Assembly (NCBI RefSeq): GCF_945957345.1
Contig: NZ_CAMFKW010000041.1
Location: forward strand, 1 to 51,174
Direction of reading: 5' to 3'
DNA from: an uncultured Allobosea sp.
GTDB lineage: Bacteria > Pseudomonadota > Alphaproteobacteria > Rhizobiales > Beijerinckiaceae
DNA length: 51,174 nucleotides
Each line of letters starts with the position of its first letter. The first letter of the stretch is position 1. The notes under the pieces were generated by a model that saw only the letters and a list, made by a program, of their open reading frames with translations, had not been told where the DNA came from and ran no database searches. Below, piece by piece: positions 8,631-17,900 of the stretch. The position numbers and the translations under genes were made by a program.

Positions 8631-8778
8631 GGGCTTCCGATATTTTGCTGTCACTCGACAAGCCTGATGCTATCGGATACGAGATCGCGCCTGCAGCGGC
8701 AGCCTTTTCTCTGATTTCTGGGACGCTTCCGAGCTCGGACGTTGAACCGGGCCAGCTTGCATTGGATAGAGGAAAGCC

Positions 8779-9576
8779 TTGAATCTCGTCCTAGATCCTT
8801 TCCGAACGATCTGGCGGCATCGCTCGATCCTGTTCGGAACGTTGCTGTTGGAGATGCGCAGCATCTATGCCGGCTCGGTGCTCGGCATGTCGTGGATTTT
8901 CCTGGCGCCGCTGTTGCTGATGGTGATCTACGCGGCGGTTTATCTCTTGATCTTTCGCGTGCGCCTGCCCGGGTTGCAGCCTGTCGACTACGTCTTCCTG
9001 ACCTCGACGGGGCTAGCCGCCTATACGACCTTCGGCAATTCGCTCGCGGCTGGAACCAATGCGGTGTTGAAGAACAAGCAGGTGCTGGTGAACGCCGTTT
9101 TTCCGGCCGAGCTACTGCCGGTCCGCGCCGTCTTGACCGCTTGTCCAGCGCTGGTTTTCGGCATGACGGCGCTGATGATTCTGGCGCCGATCTTCGGTCA
9201 GGGCGGCTGGAAACTGGTCCTGGTTCCAGTGCTCGTCCTGTTCCAGATCATGTTCATGTGCGGCATCGCGTGGGTGCTGTCGCTGCTGACGATCCTCGTC
9301 CGGGACATCCAGCACATCCTGCAATACGTCACGACGGTGCTGCTGATCATTACGCCGATCGGGTACACGGTGGAGATGGTTCCGGCCGCTCTGGCTCCGG
9401 TCGTTCGGCTGAACCCGCTTGCTCACTACGTGCTTGCCTATCAGGCTCTGATCGTCTTCGATCGCTGGCCGAGCCCATGGCATCTGTGCGCCATCGCGAC
9501 GCTCGCGCTGACCACCTTCCTCGCTGGCTACTGGATCTTCCAGAAAGCCAAATTCGCATTCTACGACTATGCCTGA
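8779..9576 (+). CDS. wzm: ABC-2 type polysaccharide exporter permease (Wzm/KpsM-like)
   Basis: 265 aa with about six hydrophobic segments. The N-terminal RHRSILFGTLLLEMRSIYAG and SVLGMSWIFLAPLLLMVIY pattern and a C-terminal LNPLAHYVLAYQ are typical of Wzm-type ABC-2 permeases. It should form a dimeric inner-membrane channel for an undecaprenyl-linked glycan. I use the TTG start at 8779 because a GAGGAAA ribosome site lies just upstream. Its end overlaps the following Wzt-like ATPase by eight bases. It is the only permease of this type in the window, whereas two ATPases are present. Confidence 0.88.
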   Translation: MNLVLDPFRTIWRHRSILFGTLLLEMRSIYAGSVLGMSWIFLAPLLLMVIYAAVYLLIFRVRLPGLQPVDYVFLTSTGLAAYTTFGNSLAAGTNAVLKNKQVLVNAVFPAELLPVRAVLTACPALVFGMTALMILAPIFGQGGWKLVLVPVLVLFQIMFMCGIAWVLSLLTILVRDIQHILQYVTTVLLIITPIGYTVEMVPAALAPVVRLNPLAHYVLAYQALIVFDRWPSPWHLCAIATLALTTFLAGYWIFQKAKFAFYDYA

Positions 9577-10978
9577 TCCCGGCGCGATCATCCGGTTGCG
9601 CGAGACCGGCAAGGATTATCCGCTTTACGAGAATCCAGGCCAGCGCGCGCTCGATCAGATGGGCTTCTTCAGCCGTCTGCCTCAGGTGTTGCGCCCCAAG
9701 ATCAAGCTCCACCATGCTCTCGCAGGCGTTTCGATCGATATAGCTGCCGGGGAACGCGTCGGTATCGTCGGCCGCAACGGCGCCGGCAAGACAACCCTGC
9801 TCAAGCTCATCACGGGCAGCATCGCACCGACTCGCGGCCAGATCGAGATCAAGGGAGAAGTGCATTCGCTGTTGCAGACCGGTCTCGGCTTTGACCCCGA
9901 GTTTACGGGTGCGCAGAACATCCGTGCTTCGCTGAACTACAACAAGCTGCCGCCGGCCGCGCTGGAAGAAGCCTATGCTGATATCGTCAGTTTCTGCGAA
10001 CTCGGCGACCATCTGCTGCAGCCGTTCAAGACCTATTCGGCGGGCATGTCGTCTCGACTTCAGTTCGCCGCTGCAACCGCGATCCGGCCCGATATCCTCG
10101 TCATCGACGAGGTGCTCGGCGCAGGCGACAGCTATTTCCTTCAGAAATCCGCCAAACGGATGGAGGCACTTGCCCTGTCCGGCTGCACGCTACTGCTAGT
10201 CTCCCATGCTACCCAGCAGGTGCTTCATTTCTGCGAGCGTTGCATTTGGATCGAGGAGGGGCATGTGGTCATGGATGGCCCAGCCCTCGATGTCTGCAAC
10301 GCCTATGATGTGTTCCTGGAACGGCGGACGCTGGCTTACAAACTGGATTTGCCGGTGAAGCAGTTCGATCTCTTCGCCGACCGGAAGTCAGCGCGGGATG
10401 GCGCTGTGGAAGCCGGCGAGAGCGTTTCGGTGGATGCGGGACAGGCAATGCTGACCCGGCTTGGCGATGGCCGGGAAGTTTTCCGATGGCCGGCCAATTC
10501 AGGCGTCAAGATCGACCGGCTCGGCCTGGGTGACGGTGCCCGGCAGAAGGTGGATTTCACGCCCGGCGAGAGACTGGAGATCGATATCGACCTCATCGCG
10601 GAGGAGGCCGGTCATTTCGCCTGTCGCTATTTGGTGACTTTCTGGTCGCCGCGGGGCGTGAGGATCGGGCGCATCGAGAATGATGTCGACCGTTTTTCCC
10701 TCGATATCGGGCAAATGCACCATGTGCGTTTCACGATCCCGGCGTTGCCGCTCACGCGTGGCGAATATCTGCTGTCGTTTTCCGTGTACGACCTGCAGCT
10801 CGAGCGCTCCAGCCGCCATGGCGCGGATGTTCGTTTCGATGTTTTGGCTCACGCACTAAAGCTGCGTATCAATGAAGAGGACGAGACCTCCTATCTCATC
10901 CATCACTCGAGCGCCTGGTCGGCTGTTTCGAGTGGGTCAGATGGGACGGTCTCGGAACAGGTACCTGCGTCTCCATGA
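9569..10978 (+). CDS. wzt: Polysaccharide ABC transporter ATPase with C-terminal carbohydrate-binding domain (Wzt-like)
   Basis: 469 aa. The ATPase half has Walker A GIVGRNGAGKTT at about 65-76, signature YSAGMSSR at about 156-163 and Walker B ILVIDEVLGAGD. Residues about 310-440 form an extra domain (VFRWPANSGVKI, GEYLLSFSVYDLQ) like the Wzt domain that binds the modified non-reducing end of O-antigen before export. It powers the permease encoded just upstream. In known systems the C-terminal domain reads a chain-terminating modification such as methyl or phosphomethyl. A methyltransferase starts within its stop codon (ATGA), which fits such a cap. Confidence 0.88.
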   Translation: MPDPGAIIRLRETGKDYPLYENPGQRALDQMGFFSRLPQVLRPKIKLHHALAGVSIDIAAGERVGIVGRNGAGKTTLLKLITGSIAPTRGQIEIKGEVHSLLQTGLGFDPEFTGAQNIRASLNYNKLPPAALEEAYADIVSFCELGDHLLQPFKTYSAGMSSRLQFAAATAIRPDILVIDEVLGAGDSYFLQKSAKRMEALALSGCTLLLVSHATQQVLHFCERCIWIEEGHVVMDGPALDVCNAYDVFLERRTLAYKLDLPVKQFDLFADRKSARDGAVEAGESVSVDAGQAMLTRLGDGREVFRWPANSGVKIDRLGLGDGARQKVDFTPGERLEIDIDLIAEEAGHFACRYLVTFWSPRGVRIGRIENDVDRFSLDIGQMHHVRFTIPALPLTRGEYLLSFSVYDLQLERSSRHGADVRFDVLAHALKLRINEEDETSYLIHHSSAWSAVSSGSDGTVSEQVPASP

Positions 10979-11796
10979 ACATCATTCCGGACTTCATCGC
11001 TCGTCGGCTGGTCGGCAATCGTGCGCATTGGCCGAAGGTCGTGCGCTTGTCTGCTTGGCTCAATAGGGTCGGCCTGTATTTCCTTGCGCAGGCTCGAATC
11101 AGCCTGCGGCTGATTTATCCAGACGGCCGATATACCTCGGATCATGATTTCATCGTGAGTCAGTATGCGCTGCAGGACAAGATTCGCGCGGTCCTAGCTC
11201 GCTATAGAGCCGATGGGAGCGCCTACAAGTATTTCTTCGGTCAGCCTTACCAGGGAATGGGAATGGCTGGAATATTCGGGGATCGTCTGACCGATTATCG
11301 TTTTGACGACTACGAGCTGCGGAGGTTCATTAGGTCTGGTGACCGCGTGCTCGACATCGGCTGCAACTGCGGCTTTATCGGTATCCTCGCAAGCTACCGC
11401 ACTGCCTGCCAGACGACAGGAATCGATATCAATCCCTACATGATCGAGATCGGGCAGCTTGCTGCAGAGCATTTGCGGGTTGCCGATCTTGTAGAACTGC
11501 GTGCAGGCCGCCTGCAGGATTACGATCCGGGGCCGGTCTTCGATGTCGTGTTTTCCTTCGCGACCCATTGGACTGACGACAACAACTATCGCGTCTCGAT
11601 CGACGATCACATGGCCCGTATGGCGAGCTATCTGAAGCCCGGCGGGATGATGATTTTCGAGACACATTGCAACGACGTCGGCAATCCAGAGTTCTATGCG
11701 GCGATGGAAGGTGCGAAACGCCTGTTCGCGTTCGATGGTTTTCATAAGATGACGGACAGTGACACGCGCGAGCTTTACTTGATGCAACGCAGGTAG
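10975..11796 (+). CDS. SAM-dependent methyltransferase of the glycan locus
   Basis: 273 aa. Class I methyltransferase motif I is RVLDIGCNCGFIGI at about 124-137, with TTGIDINPYMIEIGQ as motif II and FDVVFSFATHW after it. Translation is coupled to the Wzt-like ATPase (ATGA), and the next gene begins four bases after its stop. Two roles fit. One is capping the non-reducing end recognised by the Wzt-like domain. The other is O-methylation of the phosphoramidate group proposed from downstream genes, as the Cj1420-type enzyme does in Campylobacter. The acceptor cannot be told from sequence. The N-terminal 110 residues are not part of the core fold. Confidence 0.75.
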   Translation: MNIIPDFIARRLVGNRAHWPKVVRLSAWLNRVGLYFLAQARISLRLIYPDGRYTSDHDFIVSQYALQDKIRAVLARYRADGSAYKYFFGQPYQGMGMAGIFGDRLTDYRFDDYELRRFIRSGDRVLDIGCNCGFIGILASYRTACQTTGIDINPYMIEIGQLAAEHLRVADLVELRAGRLQDYDPGPVFDVVFSFATHWTDDNNYRVSIDDHMARMASYLKPGGMMIFETHCNDVGNPEFYAAMEGAKRLFAFDGFHKMTDSDTRELYLMQRR

Positions 11797-11800
11797 GTCG

Positions 11801-12904
11801 ATGCTCGGCTCGCTGATCGACAAGTTGCGTGGCCGCTTCCGTTCGCGCGAGCGGTGCGTGGACTTCTATTGTTCGACCTGGATCGATGAAATCTGGGTAC
11901 GCAGTTCGGCTCTTGCCGCGCGAAGGGCGGGTTTTGCTACGCGCCTCATCGTCTCCAACGACCGCGATGGCTGGCCCTTAGATTTCGCGGCTCGCTATGC
12001 ACGCGCGGGCATCCCGCTTGAATGGGCGCCGAGCGTTGCGAGCCTGCAGGCGTTGGCTTGTCGTGTCGTGGTGACGGCGTCGAGCGGCATACCGCGCGGC
12101 TATTTCGGGGAAAGCCTCGTGCGCCTTATCCACATGCCGCATTCGCTGGCGAGCCTGCACGTCATTTACGAACCGAATGCGTTCGACGGCTGTGACACGC
12201 TTTTCGCTGCGGGGCCGCACCATGCCCGCGAATTCGAGATCCTCGGCCGTGCGAACGGTCTGGGCAGCCGTCTGAGTTTCCCTGCCGGCTACGGCAAGTT
12301 CGACGTGATGCGGGAGGAGGCACCAGCCGTCGAGACGCCTGCGGGCAAGCATGTGCTGATCGCGCCTTCCTGGGGCGAGAACAACCTGCTGAACCTCATT
12401 GGGCTGTCGTTGACCGAGCACCTTGTCGGGGCTGGCTGGAACGTGACGCTGCGCCCGCATCCCAGCTTCTTCTTCTCACCGGACGGCCTGCTCGACTCCA
12501 TTCTGGAGCGGTTCGTCGAAGATCCGCGCGTGAGTGTGGAGAGATCCACCGGAGGCTCCGCGGCGCTCTGGACAGCCGATGCGCTCGTCACGGATTATTC
12601 AGGTTTCGCTCTGGAATTCGCTGCGCTGCGACAGCGGCCCTGCCTGTTCGTCGATGGGCCGCGCAAGATACTCAATCCCGGCTGGGGGGCGCTCGGGCAG
12701 CCTGCCGCGGAAATCGACTTTCGCGAGCGCCTTGGCCTCGTGGTTGAAACCGGCTCGCAAGCCATCCTCGATGGCCTTGGACGTCTTGCCGCAGCGGGCT
12801 CGCTCGGACCAGACGTTCTGGCCGATTTTCTGTATGAAGAGCCTCGTATCGGCGAGCGGGTGCTGGCGCTCCTCGCTAACGACATTCCGGAGGTCAACGG
12901 ATGA
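11801..12904 (+). CDS. CDP-glycerol glycerophosphotransferase-like enzyme (TagB/TagF family)
   Basis: 367 aa with the GT-B-like second half of TagB/TagF enzymes. HVLIAPSWGEN and VTLRPHPSFFF are followed by ALVTDYSGFALEFAALRQRPCLFVD, the family's DYSS-type donor site. Characterised members transfer an alcohol phosphate from a CDP-linked donor to a glycan. The gene overlaps a nucleotidyltransferase (ATGA). The locus also seems able to make cytidine diphosphoramidate, so this is a candidate transferase for a CDP-activated phosphoalcohol or phosphoramidate. The donor is inferred from neighbours only. It is shorter than TagF and lacks an extra N-terminal glycosyltransferase. Confidence 0.7.
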   Translation: MLGSLIDKLRGRFRSRERCVDFYCSTWIDEIWVRSSALAARRAGFATRLIVSNDRDGWPLDFAARYARAGIPLEWAPSVASLQALACRVVVTASSGIPRGYFGESLVRLIHMPHSLASLHVIYEPNAFDGCDTLFAAGPHHAREFEILGRANGLGSRLSFPAGYGKFDVMREEAPAVETPAGKHVLIAPSWGENNLLNLIGLSLTEHLVGAGWNVTLRPHPSFFFSPDGLLDSILERFVEDPRVSVERSTGGSAALWTADALVTDYSGFALEFAALRQRPCLFVDGPRKILNPGWGALGQPAAEIDFRERLGLVVETGSQAILDGLGRLAAAGSLGPDVLADFLYEEPRIGERVLALLANDIPEVNG

Positions 12905-13689
12905 GCCAGTCCGCACCACGCGCCGTGATTCTCGCTGCGGGCTTTGGCTCACGGCTGCGGCCGCTGACCGACAACCATCCCAAATGCCTGACCGACCTGT
13001 TCGGGCGCTCGCTTCTCGCGCGGCAGCGTGAGGTGCTGGCGGGAGCAGGTGTTGACGAAGCCACCATCGTCGCCGGGCATATGGCCGAGATGCTGCGCCT
13101 GCCTGGGCTCGATCACGTCGTCAACGCGGATTATGCCCGCACCAATATGGTCTCCTCGCTTTTTGCCGCGCGCCATTTGCTCGACGGCAAGCGCGACCTC
13201 CTCATCGTCTACGGCGATATCGTCTTCGAGGCGCGCGTCCTGGCAAGTCTGATGGCTGCGCGTCACGAGATTTCGGTGGTGGTGGATCGTGGCTGGCACG
13301 CCCTCTGGTCACTGCGGATGGAGGATCCGCTTGCCGACGCGGAAACGCTGAGGATCGGGCCGGACGGTCGTCTTGCCGAACTGGGTGGCAAACCGTCGTC
13401 TCTTGCCGATATCGAGGGCCAGTATATCGGCCTGATCAAGCTTACGGCTTCCGTTCAGCCCAAGATCTGCGCGTTCTATGACGGGCTGGATACCCTGGGC
13501 CCCTACCTGGGCAAGGACAAGGCCAACATGTTCATGACGACCTTCGTCCAGTTGCTGATCGAGGCACAATTCGATGTAGGTCCTGCCTTTACCAGCAACG
13601 GCTGGCTCGAGGTCGACAGTCTTGCCGATCTGGAAGCTTACGAAGCGGCGTATCGCGAGGGGCGCCTAAGGTCGATCTATGATGCGTGA
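12901..13689 (+). CDS. Nucleotidyltransferase of the phosphocholine cytidylyltransferase (LicC-like) family
   Basis: 262 aa. The canonical nucleotide-binding signature is ILAAGFGSRLRPLTDNHPKCL with Lys28. NADYARTNMVSSLFAA, LIVYGDIVFEARVL and the closing WLEVDSLADLEAYE are typical of LicC-like CTP transferases. It would activate a phosphorylated small molecule with CTP. In this context candidates are N-phosphoglutamine (the Cj1416 step) or an alcohol phosphate for the upstream TagB/F-like enzyme. It is coupled to its upstream gene by ATGA and overlaps the next gene by eleven bases. CTP versus another NTP cannot be proven from motifs alone. Confidence 0.8.
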   Translation: MSQSAPRAVILAAGFGSRLRPLTDNHPKCLTDLFGRSLLARQREVLAGAGVDEATIVAGHMAEMLRLPGLDHVVNADYARTNMVSSLFAARHLLDGKRDLLIVYGDIVFEARVLASLMAARHEISVVVDRGWHALWSLRMEDPLADAETLRIGPDGRLAELGGKPSSLADIEGQYIGLIKLTASVQPKICAFYDGLDTLGPYLGKDKANMFMTTFVQLLIEAQFDVGPAFTSNGWLEVDSLADLEAYEAAYREGRLRSIYDA

Positions 13690-14104
13690 CGGCCTCGTAA
13701 GCCGCAGTGCGGAGCTGCTGCAAAGATCGATAAGGGCTTTGCCGGTTCCTCAGGGGAGCGAGGGTTTTGCGACGGAGGTATTCATCGCGGGCCTTTCGCC
13801 GGATTCGCTCGACCCGGTTCAGGTACGGACCATGGAGAAGCTGGCGAAGAAGGTCGAGGTCGCTCGCAAGCTGTGCCGCGGGTATGCAGGAGAACTGGGC
13901 AAGCCGCTCGAAATCGCGCCAATCGCACCGGAATACGTGGAAGTCCTAGCTGCAGCATTCCTCCATCACGGCCTGTCCCGCGAGGACTGGAAGTGGATCA
14001 ACACGGTGCTGAAGCTCGACTGGGGTATCTTGACGACACCGGAATTCCGTCTGCCGGAAGGCTTGGCGAAGCTGCTCGACGATCTGCTCGGAGAGCACCG
14101 ATGA
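13679..14104 (+). CDS. Hypothetical 141-aa protein in the phosphoramidate-like block
   Basis: The frame starts at ATG 13679 (or 13682) inside the end of the nucleotidyltransferase gene, and its stop overlaps the next start (ATGA), so it is very likely translated. The product is soluble, mostly helical (VRTMEKLAKKVEVARKLCRGY, LAAAFLHHGLSREDWKWINT) and has no signal peptide or membrane segment. I do not recognise a family. Its tight embedding between the nucleotidyltransferase and the formyltransferase-like gene suggests an accessory or unrecognised enzyme of the same pathway. Confidence 0.6.
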   Translation: MMRDGLVSRSAELLQRSIRALPVPQGSEGFATEVFIAGLSPDSLDPVQVRTMEKLAKKVEVARKLCRGYAGELGKPLEIAPIAPEYVEVLAAAFLHHGLSREDWKWINTVLKLDWGILTTPEFRLPEGLAKLLDDLLGEHR

Positions 14105-14958
14105 AGACTCTCGACCTGTGTGTCATCGCGGATCGCTTTTGCGCGACAAGCCGGACCTATCTGACCTATCTGGCTGCCAACGGCTACAAGGTCCGCAAGA
14201 TATTACTCGTAGATTTCATCGGCCCTCACGAGCCTACCCGTGGGCTGGCACTGCGGTGGGGGCGCTTCGTGGCGAGCCTTCGCAAGCAGCGAATCCGCTT
14301 GCCGGATCGCGACCACGCGCCGGAGTTCCGGGAGCTGTGCGAAAAGGTGCAGGCGAGCCTGCCCGTGAAGGTTAAGTATTTCGAGCCTTTCGATTTCGCC
14401 GCCCATGCCGAGAAGCTTGAGCGTTTCGTTGCCGAGAACTTCGACGATCCGGACCTTCATCGCCGCTTGGCGCGTGAGGGGCGCTCGGTATTTCTTTATA
14501 CCAACGGTGGCCGTGTGCCTCCGGCGGTGCTTGAGCAGGCCGGACAGCGCATCCTGCACATTCACCCGGGAGTCGTGCCGGAGGTTAAGGGGTCGGATTG
14601 TCTCTTCTGGTCACTTCTGACGCGCGGCAAGCCTGGCATGAGCTGCTTCTACATGAACGCCGGCATCGATACGGGTGACATCATTCTGACGCGCGAGTTC
14701 GAGGCGCCGCATTTCCCCGCTTTGGCCGGCATGTTCGCGCGTGAGCCGGATCTTGCCTACCGGGCTCTGCTGCATGCCTATGACCCCCACCTTCGCGCCA
14801 TGACGCTACTCGATGTCGTCGCCGCAGCGGGCGGCGCTCCGCTCGATGGTTTGGCGAGCGTGCGTCAGCAGCCCGATGCCGGGCGCTCCTTTTTCTGGAT
14901 GCACCCGCGGCTTGTTCGCCATGTGCTGACGCAGATATCGGAAGGCACGTCGGCATGA
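14101..14958 (+). CDS. Formyltransferase-like protein
   Basis: About 285 aa from ATG 14101 (MKTLDLCVIADRF), chosen for its ATGA overlap with the preceding stop. The middle contains ILHIHPGVVPEVKGSDCLFW and NAGIDTGDIIL. These match the His and Asp parts of the formyltransferase catalytic triad (normally Asn-x-His and Asp). The usual Asn is His here (HIHP instead of NIHP). Family members transfer formyl from 10-formyltetrahydrofolate to an amine, and sugar N-formyltransferases are common in O-antigen loci. It may formylate an amino sugar or have shifted chemistry. A longer in-frame ORF from 13873 runs inside the previous gene and is unlikely. Confidence 0.65.
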   Translation: MKTLDLCVIADRFCATSRTYLTYLAANGYKVRKILLVDFIGPHEPTRGLALRWGRFVASLRKQRIRLPDRDHAPEFRELCEKVQASLPVKVKYFEPFDFAAHAEKLERFVAENFDDPDLHRRLAREGRSVFLYTNGGRVPPAVLEQAGQRILHIHPGVVPEVKGSDCLFWSLLTRGKPGMSCFYMNAGIDTGDIILTREFEAPHFPALAGMFAREPDLAYRALLHAYDPHLRAMTLLDVVAAAGGAPLDGLASVRQQPDAGRSFFWMHPRLVRHVLTQISEGTSA

Positions 14959-17900
14959 AGACTACGCAGGCTGTCATATTGGGCGCCGGGCGCCCGCTGG
15001 GTGGTGTGACGCCGTCGGCTCGCCGGAAGGCTGGGCCGGGGATGAATGCGCTGGAGTGGCAGCTCGCTGCCCTGCGCTCGATGGCAGGCAGCGTTGAATT
15101 CGTTGTTGGCTATGGTTCCGACGACGTTGAAGCTCCATTGTCCGTGAAGCTCGTGGTGAATCGGAAATGGCAGAGCAGTGGAGCGGCGCAGTCGCTGTTC
15201 CTGTGCGGCCTTGCTCCCGAGCATGACTTGCTGATCTCGTATGCTGATATCCTTTATCGACCGCGAGTGCTGAGCGCCCTGACGGATGCGGGCGATGCAA
15301 TCGCGATTGCCGTCGATAGCAGCCATTCCGCACCACGCCGGAAGAACCGCGAGATCGTCGAACTCGACGGACACGGTGGGTTGAGGCGTTTCGCGTTGGC
15401 TGCCAACGCCGATGGGTCATCGGCGCAAGAGGTTGATCTCGTCGGATTGGCCTGGGTTCCCCTGGCGTTGGTTCCGGCGATCAGGGCCCTGCGCGAGCGC
15501 AAGCCGAAAAGCCTGCAGCGTGGGCATCTGGGAGCGCTGTTCGAAGAGCTCCGCATCGCGGGCATACCGATGCGCCTGGTCGATGTTGCAGGTGATTGGA
15601 CGGATCTTGACGATCCGGGTGCGCTGGCGCGGTTCCTGTTCGGATCCAAGGCGCAGACACTCGCCCGTTTGGGGACGCGGGTCAGACTCTCGCGCGTAGC
15701 GCCGCAGGTCAGCTTCCGCGTTCGCCGCTGGCAGCACGAGCCGGCAGCGGTTGTCGCCGAAGTCATGCGTACTTTCCCTGAGCAGGTCCTTGCCGTCCGA
15801 TCGAGCGCTGTCGGCGAGGACAGTTTCGAAGCCAGCCAGGCAGGTAAGTTTCGCTCTTGCCTCAATGTCGCCAGCAACCCTCCAGCGCTGGAGGAAGCAG
15901 TCAGCTCGGTGATCGCCTCCTACGACGATGCGCCGGAGCATCAGGTGCTCGTGCAACCGATGGTGGCTGACGTGGTTGCCAGCGGCGTTATCTTCACTCG
16001 GACGCTCGACCAGGGCGCACCCTATTACGTGCTCAACTACAGTCTGGATTCGCGGACCGACATCGTGACTGGCGGCGGCGACGAGACCCGCATCGCCTAT
16101 GTGCATCGCGGGCTAGAACGTATCCCGCAGGAGCCGGCTTTCATCGCGCCTCTGCTGGCCGCGACCCAGGAAGTCGAACATCTCCTCGATCTCGACACGC
16201 TCGATCTTGAGTTTGCGATCAGCTCCGACGGCGTGGTCCATCTGCTGCAGGTGCGGCCGCTGGCCGTTCAGCACGATCGCAGTCGTGAGGACGACACCCG
16301 CCTGAATGCTGAACGCGACGCCTCCTTGGCTCTTTACGACGAGCTTTCGCGGCCGGTTCCCCCGGTGCTCGGCCAGCGATCGATCTACGGCGTCATGCCA
16401 GACTGGAATCCTGCCGAGATCATCGGAATCGTGCCGCGTCCGCTTGCCGCCTCGCTCTACCGAGCGCTGGTGATGGACGATGCTTGGTCCGCACAGCGGC
16501 GCGAATTCGGCTATCGGGACCTGCGAGGAGTCCCGTTGATGCGGCTATTCGCTGGCCATGCTTATGTCGACGTGCGAGCCAGCTTCAATTCATTCGTCCC
16601 GGCAGCGGTGCCCGATGCATTGGCGGCGCGCTTGATCGAGGCAGCCCTGGAGCGCCTTTCAGCCAGGCCCGAAGCCCACGACAAGGTCGAATTCGAGATC
16701 GTGCCGACCTGCCTGGATTTCGACTTCTCGCGATGGAACGAGGCCCTTTTCCATCCGGCCGGCTTCGGTGCGGATGAGATTGCGGTTCTGCGGGCGGCCT
16801 ATGCCGATATCAACGCGAATGCGCTGCGCGTCGAGCAGCAGGCCTGGGTGGCCATCCGCCGTTACGAGGCAGAGCTCGATGCCGCCATGCCCGGCGGATT
16901 CCCGCGGCTGGACGCTTTGCGCGGGATTCTGGCACGCTGCCGGGTCGAGGGAGTTCTTCCTTTCGCGCATCTGGCACGCTGCGCTTTCGTGGCCATAAGC
17001 CTGCTCCGCACCGCTGTTACACGAGGAATCCTCACCGCGGAGCGCGTCGAAGAGCTGCTCGGCTCGATCCGTACGGTCAGCCATCAGCTCGCCGACGATG
17101 CCGGGGCCACGGCGAGCGGCGCGATGTCGTTCGATGATTTCGTTCGACGCTGCGGCCACCTGCGCCCGGGCACTTACGACATCACATCGCAGAGCTATGC
17201 CGAGGCGCCGGAGCGCTATCTGCGCCCCCTCGTCGATGTGCCGCATGTCGAGACCGCCGATGACGGCTTTGCCTGGACCAATACAGAACGCGCGGCGCTT
17301 GCGAGCGCCCTGCCGGAGATCGGCCTCGATATTGCGCCGGATGCGCTGCTCGATTTCATGCGCCACGCCATAACGGGCCGGGAATATGCGAAATTCGTCT
17401 TCACGCGTGCGCTGTGGGCGGTGCTGGAGAGCATCGCGGCTTACGGAGCACGGCACGGCCTCTCGCGAGAGGAGTTGTCTTTCCTCGACTACGGTGACAT
17501 CGAGCGCGTTCTCCTCGGCGTCGATGCGGGCCCAGAGGCGCTGCGCAGGATTGCTGCGGCGAACAAGGCGCGCGCGCGCATTCATGCCTCGATGATCCTC
17601 CCGCCGCTGATCGAGGCGCGCGGGGATTTCTATGCCTTCGTAGCGCCGCAGGTTCGGGCCAACTTCGTCGGTTCAGGTAATGTGTCGGCGCCGCTTCGCG
17701 TGCTCGACGAGACTGGACATAGCAAGCAGTCGCTGGAAGGAACGGTCGTGCTCATTCAACGCGCTGACCCCGGCTATGAATGGCTGTTCTCTCGCCGGAT
17801 TGCCGGTTTGATCACAGCTTTTGGCGGCGCCAATTCCCATATGGCGATTCGATGCGCCGAATTCGGGCTGCCGGCCGCGATCGGCATTGGGACCGAGCAC

